From positions 3,274,001 to 3,338,000 of the forward strand of contig NC_010524.1 in the NCBI RefSeq assembly GCF_000019785.1: 64,000 nt of DNA, read 5' to 3'. The DNA comes from Leptothrix cholodnii SP-6. GTDB taxonomy: Bacteria > Pseudomonadota > Gammaproteobacteria > Burkholderiales > Burkholderiaceae_C. Below, piece by piece: positions 9,123 to 16,697 of the stretch. A model generated the notes under the pieces. That model made no database searches and was not told the DNA's origin. It saw nothing but the letters and a program-made list of their open reading frames with translations. The number at the start of each line of letters is the position of its first letter. The stretch's first letter is position 1. The position numbers and the translations under genes are program-made.

Positions 9123-10412
9123 ATGGCCACCATCAACAACCTGACCGACACCGCCATCCGCAAGGCGACTCCCGGCGAAAAGCCGCGCAAGCTCGCTGAT
9201 GGTGGCGGCCTGTACCTGGAACTGCAGCCCAGTGGCGCGCGTTACTGGCGGATCAAGTACCGGCTCGACGGCAAGGAAAACCGGCTATCCCTCGGTGTCT
9301 ACCCGGCCGTCAGCCTGGCCGATGCGCGACGGCGCCGCGACGAAGTGCGAGCCCTGATCGCCGCCGGCACCGACCCCAGCCAGACCCGCAAAGACACGAA
9401 GGCAGCCAAGGTGCAGGTTCAGGTGATCGCCACGCTGCAGGCCGGCGGCGAGCCCCTGCCCGGCACCTTCGAGGCGGTGGCACTCGCCTGGCTGGTCATC
9501 CGCCGTGGCGACTGGGCGCCGCGCTACTTCGACAAGATCGAGGCCCGGCTGGCCAACGACGTGTTTCCCTACATCGGCCACCTGCCCGTGGCTGACGTCA
9601 CACCGCCTGCGCTGCTGGTGATGCTGCGGCGCATCGAGGCCCGGGGCGCCATCGAGACCGCCCGGCGGGTGCGCGAGACGTGCTCGCTGGTGTTTCGCTT
9701 CGCGGTGGCCGAAGGCAACGTGACCAGCGACCCCGCGCGCGACCTGGCCGGCGCACTCAAGACCCATACCACCCGGCACATACCGGCCATCACCGATCCG
9801 CAGCGCTTCGGTGAGCTGCTGCGCTCGATTGACGCCTACCGCGGCACGCCCGCGGTGCGCACGGCGCTGCAACTGGCCGCGCTGGTGTTCCTGCGGCCTG
9901 GTGCTGAACTGCGTGAGGCGCAATGGAACGAGTTCGACCTGGATGCAGGCACGTGGCTGGTGCCTGCTGCGCGCATGAAGCGGCGCAAGACCGGCAAGGA
10001 GAACGGGCCCGACCACCTGGTGCCGCTGAGCCGCCAGGCGGTGGCGCTGCTGCGCGATCTGCACCCACTGACCGGCCGCGGTGCCTACCTGTTCCCGGGT
10101 GTGCGACACCGTGACCAGCCGATGAGCGAGAACACGCTGAATGCGGCGCTCGACGCCATGGGATACACCGGCGACGAACACCGCGCCCACGGCTTTCGGT
10201 CGAGCGCCCGCACGATGCTGCACGAGCGCCTGAACCTACCTACCGAGGCCATCGAAGCGCAGCTGGCGCACTCGGTGCCCGATGCGCTGGGCCGGGCCTA
10301 CAACCGCACCGAATTCGTCGCGCAGCGCCGGCTGATGATGCAGACGTGGGCCGACTACCTCGACCGTCTGCGCACCGGTGCGCAGGTGGTGCATTTCAAG
10401 GGCGTGGCGTGA
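9123..10412 (+). CDS. Tyrosine recombinase integrase (P4-type)
   Basis: 429 residues, typical for P4/CP4-57-like integrases. The N-terminal DUF4102 region contains LADGGGLYLELQPSGARYWRIKYR (arm-binding domain; longer motif spans about residues 22-45). The core-binding domain and C-terminal catalytic domain follow; AHGFRSSARTML (about 356) carries the H-x-x-R pair and LAHSVPDALGRAYNRTEF near 380-397 carries the Tyr nucleophile. It catalyses site-specific integration and excision of the island at the tRNA-Ala 3' end. The ATG lies directly after the inverted GGGGGCAAC motifs, suggesting autoregulation by bound integrase. The stop codon overlaps the next start (GTGA). Confidence 0.93.
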   Translation: MATINNLTDTAIRKATPGEKPRKLADGGGLYLELQPSGARYWRIKYRLDGKENRLSLGVYPAVSLADARRRRDEVRALIAAGTDPSQTRKDTKAAKVQVQVIATLQAGGEPLPGTFEAVALAWLVIRRGDWAPRYFDKIEARLANDVFPYIGHLPVADVTPPALLVMLRRIEARGAIETARRVRETCSLVFRFAVAEGNVTSDPARDLAGALKTHTTRHIPAITDPQRFGELLRSIDAYRGTPAVRTALQLAALVFLRPGAELREAQWNEFDLDAGTWLVPAARMKRRKTGKENGPDHLVPLSRQAVALLRDLHPLTGRGAYLFPGVRHRDQPMSENTLNAALDAMGYTGDEHRAHGFRSSARTMLHERLNLPTEAIEAQLAHSVPDALGRAYNRTEFVAQRRLMMQTWADYLDRLRTGAQVVHFKGVA

Positions 10413-10870
10413 CTGAAGACGCACAAGACGATCCAGCCAAAACTTTTTTCCGGGCGCACTCTGTATTGATGCGTGGAGGCGATCAGGCCACGGTCGACCG
10501 CGCAGCTCAAACCGCCATCGAATGCGCTGAGCGGCTTGAAGACCCTGGCGTGTGGGCGTTTCTTTTTGCTCGGCTTGAAGATTGCGTTTCTTCTGGGATC
10601 AGCATCCCATTGCCTTTGGTTCGTGGCATTTCTGCAGCACTTCAGCGCCACGGAATCAATTTGAAGCGCCCCACGAGGGGACGACCAAAGAGCGTGATGC
10701 ACGACGAGTGGAGCCGGACAAATGCAGCGATGGTGAACCACTACTACACGAGGTGCGGAAACTTGGAAGAGGCATGTGAGCTTGCTTCTGAGTTTCGCCG
10801 CGGCGCGGTGTCGGCCCGGCAACTGCGGCGCGATTTCCGGGCATGGGTCAAGGTCAGTAAATCCGAATAA
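10409..10870 (+). CDS. Hypothetical island protein
   Basis: 153 residues from a GTG overlapping the integrase stop, implying translational coupling. The open frame extends upstream into the integrase, which argues for this start. The C-terminal third (HYYTRCGNLEEACELASEFRR region) is helical and resembles an HTH-like or adaptor segment, but I recognise no family. Codon use is less GC-biased than in its neighbours, suggesting a different recent history. Probable role in island regulation by position only. Confidence 0.6.
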   Translation: MTEDAQDDPAKTFFRAHSVLMRGGDQATVDRAAQTAIECAERLEDPGVWAFLFARLEDCVSSGISIPLPLVRGISAALQRHGINLKRPTRGRPKSVMHDEWSRTNAAMVNHYYTRCGNLEEACELASEFRRGAVSARQLRRDFRAWVKVSKSE

Positions 10871-10911
10871 GTGGCCTTCGGCTTTTGGGCGGCGTCGCTT
10901 CTCATGAGCAC

Positions 10912-11184
10912 ATGAACACCGCAAAGCAACACATTTCGCCGCTTAAAGCGTCCACACCCCGCACTGTCCCCGTGCTCGCATCCAACGACTTGGCCGACAT
11001 GCAGCGGCTCACGATCCGTGAGGTCAGCGTACTGGTCGGCCGCAGCGCATCGAACATCCGCGAGCTGATAGCTGAAAAGCGCTTCCCGGCCGCCGACTAC
11101 CGCGACGGCCCGCGCTGCGTGCGCTGGTCGGCCGGCCTGGTCAAACGCTGGCTGGCGCAAACCACCACGCAGGGGCCGAAGTGA
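10912..11184 (+). CDS. AlpA-like helix-turn-helix protein
   Basis: 90 residues. The segment MQRLTIREVSVLVGRSASNIRELIAEKRFPAADY (about 28-62) has the AlpA/MerR-like winged-helix pattern (choice of the R-E-V-x-x-L-V-G-R-S turn followed by a recognition helix and FP). The C-terminal RWSAGLVKRWLAQ completes the fold. AlpA proteins act as excisionases or activators of the integrase in P4-like elements. Start at ATG 10912 chosen over an upstream TTG at 10885. Confidence 0.75.
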   Translation: MNTAKQHISPLKASTPRTVPVLASNDLADMQRLTIREVSVLVGRSASNIRELIAEKRFPAADYRDGPRCVRWSAGLVKRWLAQTTTQGPK

Positions 11185-11459
11185 TGCGCCTGCACCCTGA
11201 CGTCTCCCTGGCCCTGCTGACCCAGGCCGCGGCGCTGCTGAAGGCCCGGCACCCGGGCTGCAAGGCCACCTTCTCGCGCGGTGGCGACAAGTACCTGGCC
11301 CGCTTCAATTGGCCCGGCCAGGTGGTGGTGACCGACCACAACACCGGCGTGGTGGTGGCGACATCCAAGCCTGGCCAGCCCACCACGCTTGAAGATCACC
11401 TGTGCGCAGTTGTGCGCGGTGACCCCTCGATGGCCGGGAAGGCGCATGAGAACGCTTGA
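11184..11459 (+). CDS. Small hypothetical island protein
   Basis: 91 residues, start overlapping the AlpA-like gene stop by one base (TGATG), so likely co-translated; a GTG one codon earlier is also possible. The core (TFSRGGDKYLARFNWPGQVVV) predicts beta strands. No family recognised. It belongs to the early operon of the island. Confidence 0.6.
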   Translation: MRLHPDVSLALLTQAAALLKARHPGCKATFSRGGDKYLARFNWPGQVVVTDHNTGVVVATSKPGQPTTLEDHLCAVVRGDPSMAGKAHENA

Positions 11460-11703
11460 CCGCCCACAAGCCCGGCCGGCATACTGGCCGCAGGTGCTTG
11501 AAATCACCTCGAAATCAGCGTTTGGCGCCCACGACAGCGGCGCTTCGTCATGCCCGAATTCCGTCAAGGTTTCAATGGGCGAGATGGGTCATAGCGCGAG
11601 CGTGGCCGCCAGACTGATTTCTGGATTTCAACATCTCGCCCACCCTCTGCCGCGTGAAATCGGCAATGGTGGTTCTTCGATGCTCAATCAGGAGCCCGAG
11701 ACC

Positions 11704-11898
11704 ATGACGACCCCCAAAGTCGGCACATCCGCTGCCGCATCCGCGCCCCAGGCGCACACCCCGCCCCGCCACTACCTGAAGCGCCTCGCCTTCCGCCTGG
11801 CCGACCGCGCAGCCCTGCGCCGTGCCGAGCTGCGTGCCCGCACCTATGGCGTGATCGCCGCCGACCGCCTGAGCCGTGGGGGTGCCGACCATGCGTAA
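11704..11898 (+). CDS. Small basic hypothetical island protein
   Basis: 64 residues, Ala/Arg-rich and basic (HYLKRLAFRLADRAALRRAELRARTYG). The frame is open upstream to 11389, and an in-frame ATG at 11575 would add about 43 residues. The region 11460-11703 has weak coding character and recalls the leader frames of Ash-type proteins in P4-like elements, but I cannot confirm that. The gene overlaps the next one by 8 bp. Function unknown. Confidence 0.45.
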   Translation: MTTPKVGTSAAASAPQAHTPPRHYLKRLAFRLADRAALRRAELRARTYGVIAADRLSRGGADHA

Positions 11899-12097
11899 GC
11901 CCACCCCGATCATGAAGATCGCCCACCAGTGGCGCGACCTCACCGCGCAGATGGCCGCGCTGTGCGCCCCTGACCGCACCGATCTGGCGACCCTGAGCGC
12001 GCGCGACATCGAGTCCCTGCGCGTCGATGCGCAGTCGCTCGAAGTCCTGCTGTCCTGCTGGCAGCTGCAGCACCCCACCACCGAACAAGGAGGCTGA
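11891..12097 (+). CDS. Small hypothetical island protein
   Basis: 68 residues, overlapping the preceding gene by 8 bp in another frame. Helical throughout, with a central heptad-like stretch (LSARDIESLRVDAQSLEVLLSCW) suggesting a small helical bundle or dimer. No family recognised. Its end carries the AGGAGG ribosome-binding site of the next gene. Confidence 0.55.
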   Translation: MRKPTPIMKIAHQWRDLTAQMAALCAPDRTDLATLSARDIESLRVDAQSLEVLLSCWQLQHPTTEQGG

Positions 12098-12098
12098 C

Positions 12099-12626
12099 AT
12101 GGCCGCCAAGAAGAAGACCGGCGCGGCCGGTGACGCCGCTGCATTGCCTGCCGTGTGGGATCAGCTGCCGTTCCGCACCAGCAAAAAGGACTGGGCACCG
12201 CGTGCGCCGGGTGCCGATGAAGACGCGTTCAGCGTTGCCCTGGAGGCAATGCGCGCCATGATGGTCTCGACCAAGGAGGTCGCGCCGGAGGACGTTCGCG
12301 CCCTGACCTACCGCATCTACTGCTCAGTGATGAGCGCCGCCACCGCTGCGCGGGGCGATTGGGACAACCGCGACCAGACGGCGCACTGGTTGATGCACGA
12401 GCTGATCGAGTGGGCGTGCCTGGCGATGCGCGAGGCTGGCCGCGTCGAGTACATCGACGCGAAGATCGCCAACCATCGCAAGGCGCTGGAGTCTGTTCGC
12501 CAGATCGAAGCCAAGAAGAATGCCGAGCGGGTGGCGCGGCTGGCCGCTGGCCGGCGTGCTGCTGCCGAGCGCCGCGCCGTCGCTGCGCTGAGTGCGTTTC
12601 CGCGCCAGGTGGAGGCAACAGAATGA
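12099..12626 (+). CDS. Hypothetical island protein, helical
   Basis: 175 residues, preceded by a perfect AGGAGG site. Starts with a Lys-rich stretch (MAAKKKTG) and ends with a long charged helix (about 120-165) typical of a coiled coil or nucleic-acid-binding tail. Overlaps the next gene start by 4 bp (ATGA), so it is coupled to the primase-like gene. No recognised domain; a replication accessory role is suggested only by position. Confidence 0.6.
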   Translation: MAAKKKTGAAGDAAALPAVWDQLPFRTSKKDWAPRAPGADEDAFSVALEAMRAMMVSTKEVAPEDVRALTYRIYCSVMSAATAARGDWDNRDQTAHWLMHELIEWACLAMREAGRVEYIDAKIANHRKALESVRQIEAKKNAERVARLAAGRRAAAERRAVAALSAFPRQVEATE

Positions 12627-13438
12627 GCGCCGCCGACCACTTCGAGGCCTTCATGCGCTCGGTCGGCCTGGCGCCGGCCAAGCCGCTGAATCTGACAGAC
12701 GGCAAGCTCGAACGCTTCCGCGTGGAGGGCGACAAATCCGGCTCCCGCAACGGCTGGGCCGTGATGTACAGCCACCCCGACGTGTGGGGCGTGGTCGGTT
12801 CCTGGCGCACCGGTGAACAGCACAGCTGGCGCGAGCTGGTGCGCCAGCACATGACCGCGCAGGAACGCCGCCAGCTGCAGCTGCAGCGCGAGCAGGCGAC
12901 CGCGGCGCGGCTGGCCGATCAGCAGCGGGCCCACGCCGAAGCGCAGGCCAAGGCGCTGAAGCTGTGGCGTCTGGCCAGGCCGGCGATCGACGCGCATCCC
13001 TACCTGCAGCGCAAACGCGTACACGCCTATGGCTTGCGCCAGCTGGGCGAGCGCCTGCTGGTGCCGGCGCGTGACCGCCAGGGCGAGCTGCACACGCTGC
13101 AGTTCATCGACGCCGACGGCACCAAGCGCTTCCTGACCGGCGGGCGCATCGGCGGCTGTTACTGCGCCATCGGCGAGCCCCGTGACGGGCTGCTGGTGTG
13201 CGAGGGCTACGCGACGGCGGCGACGCTGTTCGATGCCACCGGCATAGCCACGGCTGCGGCTTTTTCGGCCGGCAACCTGGCGCGGGTGGCGGTGGCGCTG
13301 CGATCGAAGTTCCCGCAGGCCCGCATCGGGATCTGTGGCGACCGCGACGACAGCGGCACCGGCCAGGCCGCAGCGATCGAGGCGGCGCGTGCGGTCGGTG
13401 GCCTGGTGGCGCTGCCGACCTTCGGAGGTAGCCAATGA
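12623..13438 (+). CDS. Toprim-domain primase-like protein
   Basis: 271 residues. N-terminal region (about 1-100) resembles the DUF5906/P4-primase-associated segment seen before phage Toprim proteins; the Toprim fold occupies about 170-265, with GLLVCEGYATAATLF supplying the catalytic Glu and GICGDRDDSGTGQ the DxD. These residues bind the metal in primases and topoisomerases. It probably primes island DNA synthesis together with the DUF3987 protein encoded immediately downstream (4-bp overlap). There is no zinc-binding motif, so template recognition may come from the partner. Confidence 0.82.
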   Translation: MSAADHFEAFMRSVGLAPAKPLNLTDGKLERFRVEGDKSGSRNGWAVMYSHPDVWGVVGSWRTGEQHSWRELVRQHMTAQERRQLQLQREQATAARLADQQRAHAEAQAKALKLWRLARPAIDAHPYLQRKRVHAYGLRQLGERLLVPARDRQGELHTLQFIDADGTKRFLTGGRIGGCYCAIGEPRDGLLVCEGYATAATLFDATGIATAAAFSAGNLARVAVALRSKFPQARIGICGDRDDSGTGQAAAIEAARAVGGLVALPTFGGSQ

Positions 13439-15063
13439 ACAAGCCGACCGACTTCAACGACCTGGCGGCGGCGGCCGGCCTTGACGCGGTGCGCGCACAG
13501 GTGGCCGACGCACTGCGCCTGTCTGAGCCCGCGCAGCTGTCCACCGATGCCCAGGCATGGGGATCGGGTGTCGCGGCGCTTGGTGATCCTGCTGCTGACG
13601 CTGAGGGCCTGCCCTGGCCGGCGCCGGTGCTGCCGGGCACACGCCCGACTCCCGAGATCCCGGCGCGGCTGCTGCCGACCTGGCTGGGCGACATGGCCGC
13701 GGCGGTGGCGGCGAGCACGCAGACCCCGCCGGCGCTGGCGGTGCTGACGGGCCTGTCGGTGCTGGCCACGGCGCTGCAGCGGCGCTTCGAGGTCTCGCCC
13801 TACGGCGACGACTACCGCGAGCCCCTGGCTCTGTTCGTGGCCGTGCTGCTGGGCAGCGGCAACCGCAAGAGCGCGGTCTTCACCGCGATGACGGCGCCGA
13901 TCGTGCTGAGCGAGAAGCGGGCGCGGGATCGAGCGCGGGCACGGATCGCGCGCAACGAGTCGGAGCGGGCGGTGGCGCGCAAGCGCATCGAGCGCCTACT
14001 CGCCGAGTCGGCCAAGGCGAAGGACGAAGGCGAGCGCGAGAACGTGCGCGCGGCGATCCAGGCCGAAGAGGAGGCCATGCCCGAGGAGCTGCACACGCCG
14101 CGGCTGTTCACCACCAACGCCACCGCCGAGGTGCTGCAAGCCCTGCTGGTCGAACAGAAGGGCCGCATGGCCATCCTGGCCGACGAAGGCGACGTGCTGG
14201 CCGTGCTGGGCGGGCTCTACTCGGGCGGCAAGGCGGCGCTCGACGTGCTGCTGATGGGGCACGCAGGAACGCCGATCCGGGTGGACCGGGCGGGCCGTAC
14301 CGCGCACATCGACCGGCCAGCGCTCACGATCGGCCTGGCCATCCAGCCCGGCACCATGGCGGAGCTGGCCGGATCGAAGCGCTTCCGGGATTCGGGCCTG
14401 CTGGCGCGCTTCCTGGTGGCCATGCCGGCGAGCAACCTCGGACGGCGTGACGTGCGCCAGCGGCTGCCGATCCCGGCCGAGGTGCGCCAGGCCTATCAAG
14501 AGCGCCTTCTCGCGCTGCTGGAAGCCGGGGAAGAGCCGCCCGAGGAGCCGGCGGTGCTGGTGTTCTCCGACTCGGCGCGCGAGCTGTGGCTCGACCTGGC
14601 CGAGTACGTCGAGCTCGGGCTCGCACCGGGCGGCGCCTTCGATGCGATCGGCGACTGGGCCGGCAAGCTGCCGGGCGCAGTGGCACGCATCGCGGCGCTG
14701 CTGGAACTGGCCGAGACGGGCCTGCATGCCGACATGGTGCACGAGGACACCATGCGCCGAGCCATCGAGCTTGGCGAGCTGCTGACCGTGCACGCGCAGG
14801 CCATGTTCGGCCTGTTGGGTGCCGATGCGGTCGACGTCGACGCGCAGGCGGTGCTGGCCTGGTGCCGGGCTCAGCAGCACCACGAGTTCACGGCGCAAGA
14901 GTGCCGGCTGGCCATGCGCGGGCGGTTCTCGACCACGGCGCGCCTCGATGCAGCGATGCACCGGCTGATGTCTGACCACGTGCTGCGCGAGGTGAGCCGG
15001 GCCAATCCGGGCGCGCGGCCTTCGCGTCTGTTCCTGGTCAATCCTGGCCTGTTTGTGCAGTAA
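13435..15063 (+). CDS. DUF3987 (YfjI-family) protein, probable replication ATPase
   Basis: 542 residues of the YfjI/DUF3987 family common in prophages and islands next to Toprim proteins. A P-loop-like GSGNRKSA stands at about residue 140 and an acidic LADEGDVLAVL stretch near 245 fits Walker B. A charged coiled coil (about 165-215) separates them. The C-terminal 100 residues look like a winged helix. Established role is not clear; a helicase-like activity in replication is the common inference. It overlaps the primase-like gene by 4 bp and ends 77 bp before the iteron inverted repeat. Confidence 0.82.
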   Translation: MNKPTDFNDLAAAAGLDAVRAQVADALRLSEPAQLSTDAQAWGSGVAALGDPAADAEGLPWPAPVLPGTRPTPEIPARLLPTWLGDMAAAVAASTQTPPALAVLTGLSVLATALQRRFEVSPYGDDYREPLALFVAVLLGSGNRKSAVFTAMTAPIVLSEKRARDRARARIARNESERAVARKRIERLLAESAKAKDEGERENVRAAIQAEEEAMPEELHTPRLFTTNATAEVLQALLVEQKGRMAILADEGDVLAVLGGLYSGGKAALDVLLMGHAGTPIRVDRAGRTAHIDRPALTIGLAIQPGTMAELAGSKRFRDSGLLARFLVAMPASNLGRRDVRQRLPIPAEVRQAYQERLLALLEAGEEPPEEPAVLVFSDSARELWLDLAEYVELGLAPGGAFDAIGDWAGKLPGAVARIAALLELAETGLHADMVHEDTMRRAIELGELLTVHAQAMFGLLGADAVDVDAQAVLAWCRAQQHHEFTAQECRLAMRGRFSTTARLDAAMHRLMSDHVLREVSRANPGARPSRLFLVNPGLFVQ

Positions 15064-15407
15064 ATCCAGTAAGAGCCATTAAAGCCAAATGAAGACATTT
15101 CTTCTTCTATATCAATCACTTACCTCGCACGGACAAAAACCCACTGCACAAACCGCACAAACCGCACAAACCATGCCGAAGGGTCTGAGCGGTGCAGGTC
15201 GGTGCAGGGTGCTGAAAGCGGGTTTGTGCAGTTTGTGCGGTTTGTGCAGTGGGTTTGTGCGTGTGGGCGGTGGGGCTGGAAACCGTGCCGTGTCGACCAG
15301 TGGAGAGCGGCGTGCGAATGCCCCGGGTCCTCCCTGGTCCCTGCCAGCGCGGGTAGTTCTAATCCCGTTCTCGCGCTGTTGTGTGGGTCTCCTAAGGGGG
15401 TTATGTG
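15064..15407. other. Non-coding region with candidate replication origin and upstream region of terminase
   Basis: 344 bp without a convincing gene. It contains the inverted iteron repeat (15140-15253) and then a GC-rich stretch (15300-15390: CCCCGGGTCCTCCCTGG and neighbours) just before the small terminase. In lambda-like phages the cos site lies at this position, but no cos consensus can be verified here. An AAGGGGG ribosome-binding site precedes the terminase start. Confidence 0.5.
15140..15253. repeat. Inverted repeat of 33-nt arms built from CACAAACCG iterons
   Basis: The left arm (15140-15172) carries three direct units of CACAAACC(G) after CCCACTG. The right arm (15221-15253) is its reverse complement with one mismatch. 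The 48-nt spacer contains GGTGCAG twice. Direct iterons inside a large dyad next to primase-type genes are typical of initiator-binding origins such as P4 ori/crr. An alternative is an operator or transcription attenuator. Confidence 0.7.
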
Positions 15408-15941
15408 ATGGACGATGAGGTGATGACTCAGGCCGCCTTCGGTGCCCTGGTGGGCATCAGTCAGCCGGCGGTGTCTGGGCTGGTGCAGGCCGGCGTGATC
15501 GAAGCCGGTGACCCGTGGAAGATGTGGCTGCTGGCCTACTGCGCCCGACTGCGTGAGCAGGCCGCCGGGCGGCTGTCGGCTGATGGCCAGGGGCTCGACC
15601 TGGTGCAGGAGCGCGCCGCCCTGGCTCGCTCGCAGCGTGAGGCGCAGGAGATGCGCAACGCGGTGGCGCGCGGCGAATACGCGCCGATCGGTCTGCTGGC
15701 CGATGTGCTGGGCGCAGCGTCGGCCGCGGTGGTCGACCGCTTCGACCAGCTCGACGGCTCGCTGCGCAAGACCTGCCCCGACCTGCCCGAAGCGGCACGC
15801 ACCGCCGTCCAGCAAGTGATCGCATCAGCACGCAACGAGTGGATTCGCTCGACGGTCGCACTGGTAGAGGCCCAGCTTGACGCGCTCGACGACGAAGTAC
15901 CGGAGGAGGTCGGCCATGAAGACGATGCAACCGCCCGCTGA
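15408..15941 (+). CDS. Nu1-like terminase small subunit
   Basis: 177 residues. The N-terminal winged HTH (TQAAFGALVGISQPAVSGLVQAGVI, about 6-30) is the DNA-recognition part of Nu1-type small terminases, followed by a long helical region (REQAAGRL...ARGEYAP) and C-terminal helices for oligomer assembly. It would bind the packaging site and present DNA to a large terminase. No large terminase is encoded in the island, so the motor would have to come from a helper phage. Start at ATG 15408 with GTG one codon upstream. Overlaps the next gene. Confidence 0.82.
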   Translation: MDDEVMTQAAFGALVGISQPAVSGLVQAGVIEAGDPWKMWLLAYCARLREQAAGRLSADGQGLDLVQERAALARSQREAQEMRNAVARGEYAPIGLLADVLGAASAAVVDRFDQLDGSLRKTCPDLPEAARTAVQQVIASARNEWIRSTVALVEAQLDALDDEVPEEVGHEDDATAR

Positions 15942-16386
15942 GGTCTCGGGTGGTTTGGGCGCGATGGCAGCCTGGCTGACCGGCGAGACAGCGAACCCGC
16001 TGCCGACGCCTGCTGATCGTGGCGAGCAGCTGCACAAGGTGATCGACCTGCTGCGCGCTTTCCCGGACGATCCGGCAGCACGCTGGTGTGCCGATGGCTT
16101 CGAGGCCTGGCTGAAGGACGGGCACGATCTGCAGGCCGCCTTGGGTCTCAGGCCGCGCCAGGGCGGTGCGTATGACGTGCCGGCTCGGGCCTTGCCACTG
16201 CAGCGCCGTGATGCCGCCCTGCGCGACCTGGCAGCCACACTGACAGATCCGAACAAGGCCCGGGCGCTGGTGGCCATGGTGCGCGAACGCCATCCGCTGA
16301 TCCTGCGCATCGAGGCCGAAACCTGCGCCGCGCCCGGGTCCACTTCTCATATCAAGCGCATCTTGCACAGCACTGCCGGCGACTGA
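15916..16386 (+). CDS. Hypothetical island protein
   Basis: 156 residues, overlapping the terminase gene by 26 bp. Ends with LRIEAETCAAPGSTSHIKRILHSTAGD. Predicted mixed helical; no motif recognised. Sits between the small terminase and the capsid gene, so a packaging or head accessory role is possible but not shown. A GGAGGAGGT site precedes the start. Confidence 0.55.
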   Translation: MKTMQPPAEVSGGLGAMAAWLTGETANPLPTPADRGEQLHKVIDLLRAFPDDPAARWCADGFEAWLKDGHDLQAALGLRPRQGGAYDVPARALPLQRRDAALRDLAATLTDPNKARALVAMVRERHPLILRIEAETCAAPGSTSHIKRILHSTAGD

Positions 16387-16439
16387 TCGCCATAGGCTCA
16401 TTGTGTGAGCCTGAGCCGATGGCGCCGACGATCGGTGCC

Positions 16440-16697
16440 ATGAACACACCCACCCCACCCAGTACGCCACGCCCCGCCAGCGTGAGCCTGTACCTGCGCG
16501 TCGACGGCTCGCTGCTGATCGTTCGCGATGGCCAAGACATCGAGATGAAGTTGACCCCACGCCAACTTCTCGAACTGGGCATGGACGCGCTGCAGCTGGC
16601 CGCGCAACAAGAGCCCATGCTCATGGATGACGTGGCCGAAGTCTTGGCCAACACCCGCATCCCCACCGTTCAAGAGGCTGGCCATGTCCCGCACTGA
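16440..16697 (+). CDS. Small hypothetical island protein
   Basis: 85 residues. N-terminal Pro/Thr-rich stretch, then a small beta-rich core (SLYLRVDGSLLIVRDGQDIEMKL) and a helix. An alternative start at 16401 adds 13 residues. Overlaps the capsid gene start by 14 bp, implying coupled translation. Function unknown. Confidence 0.5.
   Translation: MNTPTPPSTPRPASVSLYLRVDGSLLIVRDGQDIEMKLTPRQLLELGMDALQLAAQQEPMLMDDVAEVLANTRIPTVQEAGHVPH

Noticed and set aside
11389..11703. Upstream extension of the small gene at 11704
   Set aside because: Overlaps the previous gene's end and reads as irregular sequence; kept only as a possible leader, not called as a gene.
15140..15253. Small CRISPR array
   Set aside because: Units of about 9-11 bp are back to back without spacers and the second block is inverted; no cas genes are near.
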